A DNA stretch of 64,000 nucleotides from Antitrichia curtipendula (taxonomy: Eukaryota > Streptophyta > Bryopsida > Hypnales > Leucodontaceae): the NCBI GenBank assembly GCA_951230915.1, contig OX579637.1:930001-994000 (forward strand), given 5' to 3'. How positions within the stretch are numbered: position 1 is the first letter of the stretch; every line of letters begins with the position of its first letter. The translations under genes and the position numbers were made by a program. Of the stretch, positions 52,158 through 63,900 are shown piece after piece. The notes below the pieces were generated by a model. It did no database searches and was not told the DNA's origin. It saw only the letters and a program-made list of their open reading frames with translations.

Positions 52158-53438
52158 TACTTTATTAATCCACCCAGTCACATCAGATGTCATAAAAATT
52201 CATTTTGAAAGTGACTTGAATGAATTTGTGTAAGTTGTAAACACGCACTAGTATTTGAATGTACAAGATTAATTAATATTTGTGTAAAGATTAATGCAAC
52301 TACACTTGAACAAAAGCAAATGGGAATTCAACCAGTTCTGTACTTTATTAATCCACCCAATCACATCAGATGTCATAAAATTTCATTTTGAAAGCGACTT
52401 GATTAAATTTGAGTAAGTTGTAAACACGCTCTAGTATTTGAATGTACAAAATTATTTAGTATTTGTGTAAAGATTAATGCAACTACACTTGAACAAAAGC
52501 AAATGGGAATTAAACCAGACCTGTACTTTATTAATCCACCCAGTCACATCAGATGTCATAAAAATTCATTTTGAAAGTGACTTGAATGAATTTGTGTAAG
52601 TTGTAAACACGCTCTAGTATTTGAATGTACAAAATTAATTAACCTTTGTATAAGGATTAATGCACCCACACGTGAACAAAAGCAAATGGGAATTAAACCA
52701 GACCTGTACTTTATTAATCCACCCAGTCACATCAGATGTCATAGAATTTCATATTGAAAGTGACTTGAATAAATTTGTGTAAGTTGTAAACACGCACTAG
52801 TATTTGAATGTACAAAATTATTTAATATTTGTCTTAGTATTAATGCACCCACACTTGAACAAAAGCAAATGGGAATTCAACCAGACCTATACTTTATTAA
52901 TCCACCCAGTCACATCAAAGGTCATAGAATTTTATTTTGAAAGTGACTTGAATAAATTTGTGTAAGTTGTAAACACGCACTAGTATTTGAATGTACAAAA
53001 TTAATTAATATTTGTCTTAGTATTAATGCACCCACACTTGAACAAAAGCAAATGGGAATGAAACCAGACCTATACTTTATTAATCCCACCAGTCATATCA
53101 AAGGTCATAGAATTTTATTTTGAAAGTGACTTGAATAAATTTGAGTAAGTTGTAAACACGCTCTAGTATTTGAATGTATAAAATTATTTAATATTTGTTT
53201 AAACATTAATGCACCCACACGTGAACAAAAGCAAATGGGAATTAAACCAGACCTGTACTTTATTAATCCACCCAGTCACATCAGATGTCATAAAATTTCA
53301 TTTTGAAAGTGACTTGAATAAATATGTGTAAGTTGTGAACACGCACTAGTATTTGAATGTACAAGATTAATTAATATTTGTGTAAAGATTAATGCAACTA
53401 CACTTGAACAAAAGCAAATGGGAATTAAACCAGACCTG
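52158..53438 (+). repeat. 7-unit repeat, copy 1 (1281 bp)
   Basis: The order is F (ACAAGATT), E-like with CTTGATTAAATTTG, F-like, CATATTGAAAG unit, AAAGGTC unit, a unit with AATCCCACCAGTCATATC and GTATAAAATT, then an AATAAATATGTG unit with GTTGTGAAC. AATCCCACC sits at 53082 here and again 1281 bp on. The last unit (53256) has the front of the 184-bp type but an F-type back, so it is 183 bp. Confidence 0.87.
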
Positions 53439-54720
53439 TACTTTATTAATCCACCCAGTCACATCAGATGTCATAAAAATTCATTTTGAAAGTGACTTGA
53501 ATGAATTTGTGTAAGTTGTAAACACGCACTAGTATTTGAATGTACAAGATTAATTAATATTTGTGTAAAGATTAATGCAACTACACTTGAACAAAAGCAA
53601 ATGGGAATTCAACCAGTCCTGTACTTTATTAATCCACCCAATCACATCAGATGTCATAAAATTTCATTTTGAAAGCGACTTGATTAAATTTGAGTAAGTT
53701 GTAAACACGCTCTAGTATTTGAATGTACAAAATTATTTAGTATTTGTGTAAAGATTAATGCAACTACACTTGAACAAAAGCAAATGGGAATTAAACCAGA
53801 CCTGTACTTTATTAATCCACCCAGTCACATCAGATGTCATAAAAATTCATTTTGAAAGTGACTTGAATGAATTTGTGTAAGTTGTAAACACGCTCTAGTA
53901 TTTGAATGTACAAAATTAATTAACCTTTGTATAAGGATTAATGCACCCACACGTGAACAAAAGCAAATGGGAATTAAACCAGACCTGTACTTTATTAATC
54001 CACCCAGTCATATCAGATGTCATAGAATTTCATATTGAAAGTGACTTGAATAAATTTGTGTAAGTTGTAAACACGCACTAGTATTTGAATGTACAAAATT
54101 ATTTAATATTTGTCTTAGTATTAATGCACCCACACTTGAACAAAAGCAAATGGGAATGAAACCAGACCTATACTTTATTAATCCACCCAGTCACATCAAA
54201 GGTCATAGAATTTTATTTTGAAAGTGACTTGAATAAATTTGTGTAAGTTGTAAACACGCACTAGTATTTGAATGTACAAAATTAATTAATATTTGTCTTA
54301 GTATTAATGCACCCACACTTGAACAAAAGCAAATGGGAATGAAACCAGACCTATACTTTATTAATCCCACCAGTCATATCAAAGGTCATAGAATTTTATT
54401 TTGAAAGTGACTTGAATAAATTTGAGTAAGTTGTAAACACGCTCTAGTATTTGAATGTATAAAATTATTTAATATTTGTTTAAACATTAATGCACCCACA
54501 CGTGAACAAAAGCAAATGGGAATTAAACCAGACCTGTACTTTATTAATCCACCCAGTCACATCAGATGTCATAAAATTTCATTTTGAAAGTGACTTGAAT
54601 AAATATGTGTAAGTTGTGAACACGCACTAGTATTTGAATGTACAAAAGTTATTTAATATTTGTCTAAGTATTAATGCACCCACACGTGAATAAAAGAAAA
54701 TGAGAATCAAACCAGACCTG
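53439..54720 (+). repeat. 7-unit repeat, copy 2 (1282 bp, ends in a 184-bp unit)
   Basis: Matches 52158-53438 unit for unit. Here the AATAAATATGTG/GTTGTGAAC unit (54537) keeps its own back half with the extra base, which makes this copy one base longer. Confidence 0.87.
54537..54720 (+). repeat. 184-bp unit, insertion at about 54648
   Basis: Third unit with TACAAAAGTTATTT, in AATAAATATGTG context, followed as before by a CCTAGTC/AAAGGTC unit with GTATAAG. Confidence 0.9.
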
Positions 54721-54903
54721 TACTTTATTAATCCACCTAGTCACATCAAAGGTCATAGAATTTCATTTTGAAAGTGACTTGAATAAATTTGTATAAGTTG
54801 TAAACAGGCACTAGTATTTGAATGTACAAAATTATTTAATATTTGTCTGAATTTTAATGCACCCACACGTGAATAAAAACAAATGAGAATCAAACCAGAC
54901 CTG

Positions 54904-56183
54904 TACTTTATTAATCCACCCAGTCACATCAAAGGTCATAGAATTTCATTTTGAAAGTCACTTGAATAAATTTGTGTAAGTTGTAAACACGCACTAGTAT
55001 TGAATATACAAAATTATTTTATATTTGTCTAAAGATTAATGCAACTACACTTGAACAAAAGCAAATGGGAATTAAACCAGACCTGTACTTTATTAATCCA
55101 CCCAATCACATCAGATGTCATAAAATTTCATTTTGAAAGTGACTTGAATAAATTTGAGTAAGTTGTAATCACGCTCTAGTATTTGAATGTACAAAATTAT
55201 TTAGTATTTGTGTAAAGATTAATGCAACTACACTTGAACAAAAGCAAATGGGAATTAAACCAGACCTGTACTTTATTAATCCACCCAGTCACATCAGATG
55301 TCATAAAAATTCATTTTGAAAGTGACTTGAATGAATTTGTGTAAGTTGTAAACACGCACTAGTATTTGAATGTACAAGATTAATTAATATTTGTGTAAAG
55401 ATTAATGCAACTACACTTGAACAAAAGCAAATGGGAATTCAACCAGTCCTGTACTTTATTAATCCACCCAATCACATCAGATGTCATAAAATTTCATTTT
55501 GAAAGCGACTTGATTAAATTTGAGTAAGTTGTAAACACGCTCTAGTATTTGAATGTACAAAATTAATTAATATTTGTGTAAAGATTAATGCAACTACACT
55601 TGAACAAAAGCAAATGGGAATTCAACCAGATTTGTACTTTATTAATCCACCCAATCACATCAGATGTCATAAAATTTCATTTTGAAAGTGACTTGAATGA
55701 ATTTGTGTAAGTTGTAAACACGCTCTAGTATTTGAATGTACAAAATTAATTAACCTTTGTATAAGGATTAATGCACCCACACGTGAACAAAAGCAAATGG
55801 GAATGAAACCAAACCTCTACTTTATTAATCCATCCAATCACATCAAATGTCATAGAATTTTATTTTGAAAGTGAATTGAATAAATTTGAGTAAGTTGTAA
55901 ACACGCTCTAGTATTTGAATGTACAAAATTATTTAATATTTGTTTAAATTTTAATGCACCCACACGTGAACAAAAGCAAATGGGAATTAAACCAGACCTG
56001 TACTTTATTAATCCACCCAGTCATATCAGATGTCATAAAAATTCATATTGAAAGTGACTTGAATAAATTTGTGTAAGTTGTAAACACGCACTAGTATTTG
56101 AATGTACAAAATTATTTAATATTTGTCTTAGTATTAATGCACCCACACTTGAACAAAAGCAAATGGGAATGAAACCAGACCTA
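54904..56183 (+). repeat. 7-unit repeat with a 182-bp unit, copy 1 (1280 bp)
   Basis: Starts with an AAAGGTC/GTCACTTG unit (54904-55085) that reads AGTATTGAATATAC, one T short, followed by TTATTTTATATT. Then come CCAATC with GTAATCAC, F with ACAAGATT, E-like with GATTAAATTTG, an F-like unit, a unit with CTCTACTTT and CCATCCAATC plus GTGAATTG, and a CATATTGAAAG unit. Confidence 0.9.
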
Positions 56184-57463
56184 TACTTTATTAATCCACC
56201 CAGTCACATCAAAGGTCATAGAATTTCATTTTGAAAGTCACTTGAATAAATTTGTGTAAGTTGTAAACACGCACTAGTATTGAATATACAAAATTATTTT
56301 ATATTTGTCTAAAGATTAATGCAACTACACTTGAACAAAAGCAAATGGGAATTAAACCAGACCTGTACTTTATTAATCCACCCAATCACATCAGATGTCA
56401 TAAAATTTCATTTTGAAAGTGACTTGAATAAATTTGAGTAAGTTGTAATCACGCTCTAGTATTTGAATGTACAAAATTATTTAGTATTTGTGTAAAGATT
56501 AATGCAACTACACTTGAACAAAAGCAAATGGGAATTAAACCAGACCTGTACTTTATTAATCCACCCAGTCACATCAGATGTCATAAAAATTCATTTTGAA
56601 AGTGACTTGAATGAATTTGTGTAAGTTGTAAACACGCACTAGTATTTGAATGTACAAGATTAATTAATATTTGTGTAAAGATTAATGCAACTACACTTGA
56701 ACAAAAGCAAATGGGAATTCAACCAGTCCTGTACTTTATTAATCCACCCAATCACATCAGATGTCATAAAATTTCATTTTGAAAGCGACTTGATTAAATT
56801 TGAGTAAGTTGTAAACACGCTCTAGTATTTGAATGTACAAAATTAATTAATATTTGTGTAAAGATTAATGCAACTACACTTGAACAAAAGCAAATGGGAA
56901 TTCAACCAGATTTGTACTTTATTAATCCACCCAATCACATCAGATGTCATAAAATTTCATTTTGAAAGTGACTTGAATGAATTTGTGTAAGTTGTAAACA
57001 CGCTCTAGTATTTGAATGTACAAAATTAATTAACCTTTGTATAAGGATTAATGCACCCACACGTGAACAAAAGCAAATGGGAATGAAACCAAACCTCTAC
57101 TTTATTAATCCATCCAATCACATCAAATGTCATAGAATTTTATTTTGAAAGTGAATTGAATAAATTTGAGTAAGTTGTAAACACGCTCTAGTATTTGAAT
57201 GTACAAAATTATTTAATATTTGTTTAAATTTTAATGCACCCACACGTGAACAAAAGCAAATGGGAATTAAACCAGACCTGTACTTTATTAATCCACCCAG
57301 TCATATCAGATGTCATAAAAATTCATATTGAAAGTGACTTGAATAAATTTGTGTAAGTTGTAAACACGCACTAGTATTTGAATGTACAAAATTATTTAAT
57401 ATTTGTCTTAGTATTAATGCACCCACACTTGAACAAAAGCAAATGGGAATGAAACCAGACCTA
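56184..57463 (+). repeat. 7-unit repeat with a 182-bp unit, copy 2 (1280 bp)
   Basis: Every mark of the preceding copy recurs at +1280, including the one-base deletion (56184-56365), GATTAAATTTG and CTCTACTTT with CCATCCAATC. The period of 1280 rather than 1281 shows that the deletion predates the duplication. Confidence 0.92.
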
Positions 57464-60400
57464 TACTTTATTAATCCACCCAGTCACATCAAAGGTCATA
57501 GAATTTTATTTTGAAAGTGACTTGAATAAATTTGTGTAAGTTGTAAACACGCACTAGTATTTGAATGTACAAAATTATTTAATATTTGTCTGAATTTTAA
57601 TGCACCCACACTTGAACAAAAGCAAATGGGAATGAAACCAGACCTATACTTTATTAATCCACCCAGTCACATCAAAGGTCATAGAATTTTATTTTGAAAG
57701 TGACTTGAATAAATTTGAGTGAGTTGTAAACACGCTCTAGTATTTGAATGTACAAAATTATTTAATATTTGTGTAAAGATTAATGCACCCACACGTGAAC
57801 AAAAGAAAATGGGAATCAAACCAAACCTGTACTTTATTAATCCACCCAGTCACATCAGATGTCATAAAAATTCATTTTGAAGGTGACTTGAATAAATTTG
57901 AGTAAGTTGTAAACACGCTCTAGTATTTAAATGTACAAAATTATTTAATATTTGTGTAAAGATTAATGCAACTACACTTGAACAAAAGCAAATGGGAATT
58001 AAACCAGACCTGTACTTTATTAATCCACCCAATCACATCAGATGTCATAAAATTTCATTTTGAAAGTGACTTGAATAAATTTAAGTAAGTTGTAATCACG
58101 CTCTAGTATTTGAATGTACAAAATTATTTAATATTTGTATAAAGATTAATGCAACTACACTTGAACAAAAGCAAATGGGAATTAAACCAGACCTGTACTT
58201 TATTAATCCACCCAGTCACATCAGATGTCATAAAAATTCATTTTGAAAGTGACTTGAATAAATTTGAGTAAGTTGAAAACACGCTCTAGTATTTGAATGT
58301 ACAAAATTATTTAGTATTTGTGTAAAGATTAATGCAACTACACTTGAACAAAAGCAAATGGGAATTAAACCAGACCTGTACTTTATTAATCCACCCAGTC
58401 ACATCAGATGTCATAAAAATTCATTTTGAAAGTGACTTGAATGAATTTGTGTAAGTTGTAAACACGCACTAGTATTTGAATGTACAAAATTAATTAATAT
58501 TTGTGTAAAGATTAATGCAACTACACTTGAACAAAAGCAAATGGGAATTCAACCAGTCCTGTACTTTATTAATCCACCCAATCACATCAGATGTCATAAA
58601 ATTTCATTTTGAAAGCGACTTGAATAAATTTGAGTAAGTTGTAAACACGCTCTAGTATTTGAATGTACAAAATTAATTAACCTTTGTATAAGGATTAATG
58701 CACCCACACGTGAACAAAAGCAAATGGGAATCAAACCAGACCTGTACTTTATTAATCCACCCAGTCACATCAAATGTCATAGAATTTCATTTTGAAAGTG
58801 ACTTGAATAAATTTGAGTAAGTTGTAAACACGCACTAGTATTTGAATGTACAAAATTATTTAGTATTTGTGTAAAGATTAATGCAACTACACTTGAACAA
58901 AAGCAAATGGGAATTCAACCAGACCTGTACTTTATTAAACCACAAAATCACATCAGATGTCATAAAATTTCATTTTGAAAGTGACTTGAATAAATTTGAG
59001 TAAGTTGTAAACACGCTCTAGTATTTGAATGTACAAAATTATTTAATATTTGTGTAAAGATTAATGCAACTACACTTGAACAAAAGCAAATGGGAATTCA
59101 ACCAGATTTGTACTTTATTAATCCACCCAATCACATCAGATGTCATAAAATTTCATTTTGAAAGTGACTTGAATGAATTTGTGTAAGTTGTAAACACGCT
59201 CTAGTATTTGAATGTACAAAATTAATTAACCTTTGTATAAGGATTAATGCACCCACACGTGAACAAAAGCAAATGGGAATGAAACCAAACCTGTACTTTA
59301 TTAATCCAACCAGTCACATCAAATGTCATAGAATTTTATTTTGAAAGTGAATTGAATAAATTTGAGTAAGTTGTAAACACGCTCTAGTATTTGAATGTAC
59401 AAAATTATTTAATACTTGTTTAAACATTAATGCACCCACACGTGAACAAAAGCAAATGGGAATTAAACCAGACCTGTACTTTATTAATCCACCTAGTCAC
59501 ATCAAAGGTCATAGAATTTCATTTTGAAAGTCACTTGAATAAATTTGTATAAGTTGTAATCACGCACTAGTATTTGAATGTACAAAATTAATTAACCTTT
59601 GTATAAGGATTAATGCACCCACACGTGAACAAAAGCAAATGGGAATCAAACCAGACCTGTACTTTATTAATCCACCCAGTCACATCAAAGGTCATAGAAT
59701 TTCATTTTGAAAGTGAGCTGAATAAATTTGTGTAAGTTGTAAACACGCTCTAGTATTTGAATGTACCAAATTATTTAATATTTGTGTAAAGATTAATGCA
59801 ACTACACTTGAACAAATGCAAATGGGAATTCAACCAGTCCTGTACTTTATTAATCCACCCAATCACATCAGATGTCATAAAATTTCATTTTGAAAGCGAC
59901 TTGAATAAATTTGAGTAAGTTGTAAACACGCTCTAGTATTTGAATGTACAAAATTAATTAACCTTTGTATAAGGATTAATGCACCCACACGTGAACAAAA
60001 GAAAATGGGAATCAAACCAAACCTGTACTTTATTAATCCACCCAGTCACATCAAAGGTCATAAAAATTCATTTTGAAAGTGACTTGAATAAATTTGAGTA
60101 AGTTGTAAACACGCTCTAGTATTTAAATGTACAAAATTATTTAATATTTGTGTAAAGATTAATGCAAGTACACTTGAACAAAAGCAAATGGGAATTAAAC
60201 CAGACCTGTACTTTATTAATCCACCCAATCACATCAGATGTCATAAAATTTCATTTTGAAAGTGACTTGAATAAATTTGAGTAAGTTGTAAACACGCTCT
60301 AGTATTTGAATGTACAAAATTATTTACTATTTGTCTAAAGATTAATGCAACTACACTTGAACAAAAGCAAATAGGAATTAAACCATACCTGTACTATATT

Positions 60401-60940
60401 AATCCACCCAGTCAAATCAAATGTCATAGAAATTCATTTTGAAAGTGACTTGAATGAATTTGAGTAAGTTGTAAACACGCTCTAGTATTTGAATGTACAA
60501 AATTATTTAATATTTGTGTAAAGATTGATGCAACTACACTTGAACAAAAGCAAATAGGAATTAAACCATACCTGTACTTTATTAATCCACCCAGTCAAAT
60601 CAAATGTCATAGAAATTCATTTTGAAAGTTACTTGAATAAATTTGAGTAAGTTGTAATCACGCTCTAGTATTTGAATGTACATAATTAATTAACCTTTGT
60701 ATAAGGATTAATGCACCCACACGTGAACAAAAGAAAATGGGAATCAAACCAGACCTGTACTTTATTAATCCACCCAGTCACATTAAATGTCATAGAATTT
60801 CATTTTGAAAGTGACTTGAATAAATTTGAATAAGTTGTAAAAACGCACTAGTATTTGAATGTACAAAATTATTTAATATTTGTGTAAAGATTGATGCAAC
60901 TACACTTGAACAAAAGCAAATGGGAATTAAACCAGACCTT
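57464..60940 (+). repeat. Divergent zone of 19 units without clear HOR
   Basis: Units carry many single-copy changes: GAGTGAGTTG (57647), GAAGGTGACTTG (57830), AGTATTTAAATG (57830 and 60026), AATTTAAGTAAG (58013), ATTAAACCACAAAATC (58928), TTTAATACTTG (59294), GTGAGCTGAATAA and GTACCAAATT (59660), CAAGTACACTTG (60026), and CAAATAGGAATTAAACCATACC leading into CAGTCAAATC units (60392, 60575). A short B-F-E-H stretch at 58196-58927 recalls the left half of the window. No offset reproduces the order. Confidence 0.78.
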
Positions 60941-63900
60941 TACTTTATTAATCCACCCAGTCACATCAGATGTCATAAAATTTCATTTTGAAAGTGACTT
61001 GAATAAATTTGAGTAAGTTGAAAACACGCTCTAGTATTTGAATGTACAAAATTATTTAGTATTTGTGTAAAGATTAATGCAACTACACTTGAACAAAAGC
61101 AAATGGGAATTAAACCAGACCTGTACTTTATTAATCCACCCAGTCACATCAGATGTCATAAAAATTCATTTTGAAAGTGACTTGAATGAATTTGTGTAAG
61201 TTGTAAACACGCACTAGTATTTGAATGTACATGATTAATTAATATTTGTGTAAAGATTAATGCAACTACACTTGAACAAAAGCAAATGGGAATTCAACCA
61301 GTCCTGTACTTTATTAATCCACCCAATCACATCAGATGTCATAAAATTTCATTTTGAAAGCGACTTGATTAAATTTGAGTAAGTTGTAAACACGCTCTAG
61401 TATTTGAATGTACAAAATTATTTAGTATTTGTGTAAAGATTAATGCAACTACACTTGAACAAAAGCAAATGGGAATTAAACCAGACCTGTACTTTATTAA
61501 TCCACCCAGTCACATCAGATGTCATAAAAATTCATTTTGAAAGTGACTTGAATGAATTTGTGTAAGTTGTAAACACGCTCTAGTATTTGAATGTACAAAA
61601 TTAATTAACCTTTGTATAAGGATTAATGCACCCACACGTGAACAAAAGCAAATGGGAATTAAACCAGACCTGTACTTTATTAATCCACCCAGTCATATCA
61701 GATGTCATAAAATTTCATATTGAAAGTGACTTGAATAAATTTGTGTAAGTTGTAAACACGCACTAGTATTTGAATGTACAAAATTATTTAATATTTGTCT
61801 TAGTATTAATGCACCCACACTTGAACAAAAGCAAATGGGAATGAAACCAGACCTATACTTTATTAATCCACCCAGTCACATCAAAGGTCATAGAATTTTA
61901 TTTTGAAAGTGACTTGAATAAATTTGTGTAAGTTGTAAACACGCACTAGTATTTGAATGTACAAAATTAATTAATATTTGTCTTAGTATTAATGCACCCA
62001 CACTTGAACAAAAGCAAATGGGAATTAAACCAGACCTGTACTTTATTAATCCACCCAGTCACATCAGATGTCATAAAATTTCATTTTGAAAGTGACTTGA
62101 ATAAATATGTGTAAGTTGTGAACACGCACTAGTATTTGAATGTACAAAAGTTATTTAATATTTGTCTAAGTATTAATGCACCCACACGTGAATAAAAGAA
62201 AATGAGAATCAAACCAGACCTGTACTTTATTAATCCACCTAGTCACATCAAAGGTCATAGAATTTCATTTTGAAAGTCACTTGAATAAATTTGTATAAGT
62301 TGTAAACACGCACTAGTATTTGAATGTACAAAATTATTTAATATTTGTCTGAATTTTAATGCACCCACACGTGAATAAAAACAAATGAGAATCAAACCAG
62401 ACCTGTATTTTATTAATCCACCCAGTCACATCAAAGGTCATAGAATTTCATTTTGAAAGTCACTTGAATAAATTTGTGTAAGTTGTAAACACGCACTAGT
62501 ATTTGAATATACAAAATTATTTTATATTTGTCTAAAGATTAATGCAACTACACTTGAACAAAAGCAAATGGGAATTAAACCAGACCTGTACTTTATTAAT
62601 CCACCCAATCACATCAGATGTCATAAAATTTCATTTTGAAAGTGACTTGAATAAATTTGAGTAAGTTGTAATCACGCTCTAGTATTTGAATGTACAAAAT
62701 TATTTAGTATTTGTGTAAAGATTAATGCAACTACACTTGAACAAAAGCAAATGGGAATTAAACCAGACCTGTACTTTATTAATCCACCCAGTCACATCAG
62801 ATGTCATAAAAATTCATTTTGAAAGTGACTTGAATGAATTTGTGTAAGTTGTAAACACGCACTAGTATTTGAATGTACAAGATTAATTAATATTTGTGTA
62901 AAGATTAATGCAACTACACTTGAACAAAAGCAAATGGGAATTCAACCAGTCCTGTACTTTATTAATCCACCCAATCACATCAGATGTCATAAAATTTCAT
63001 TTTGAAAGCGACTTGATTAAATTTGAGTAAGTTGTAAACACGCTCTAGTATTTGAATGTACAAAATTAATTAATATTTGTGTAAAGATTAATGCAACTAC
63101 ACTTGAACAAAAGCAAATGGGAATTCAACCAGATTTGTACTTTATTAATCCACCCAATCACATCAGATGTCATAAAATTTCATTTTGAAAGTGACTTGAA
63201 TGAATTTGTGTAAGTTGTAAACACGCTCTAGTATTTGAATGTACAAAATTAATTAACCTTTGTATAAGGATTAATGCACCCACACGTGAACAAAAGCAAA
63301 TGGGAATGAAACCAAACCTGTACTTTATTAATCCAACCAGTCACATCAAATGTCATAGAATTTTATTTTGAAAGTGAATTGAATAAATTTGAGTAAGTTG
63401 TAAACACGCTCTAGTATTTGAATGTACAAAATTATTTAATATTTGTTTAAATTTTAATGCACCCACACGTGAACAAAAGCAAATGGGAATTAAACCAGAC
63501 CTGTACATTATTAATCCACCCAGTCACATCAAAGGTCATAGAATTTTATTTTGAAAGTGACTTGAATAAATTTGTGTAAGTTGTAAACACGCACTAGTAT
63601 TTGAATGTACAAAATTATTTAATATTTGTCTTAGTATTAATGCACCCACACTTGAACAAAAGCAAATGGGAATGAAACCAGACCTATACTTTATTAATCC
63701 ACCCAGCCACATCAAAGGTCATAGAATTTTATTTTGAAAGTGACTTGAATAAATTTGAGTAAGTTGTAAACACGCTCTAGTATTTGAATGTATAAAATTA
63801 TTTAATACTTGTTTAAACATTAATGCACCCACACGTGAACAAAAGCAAATGGGAATTAAACCAGACCTGTACTTTATTAATCCACCCAGTCACATCAGAT

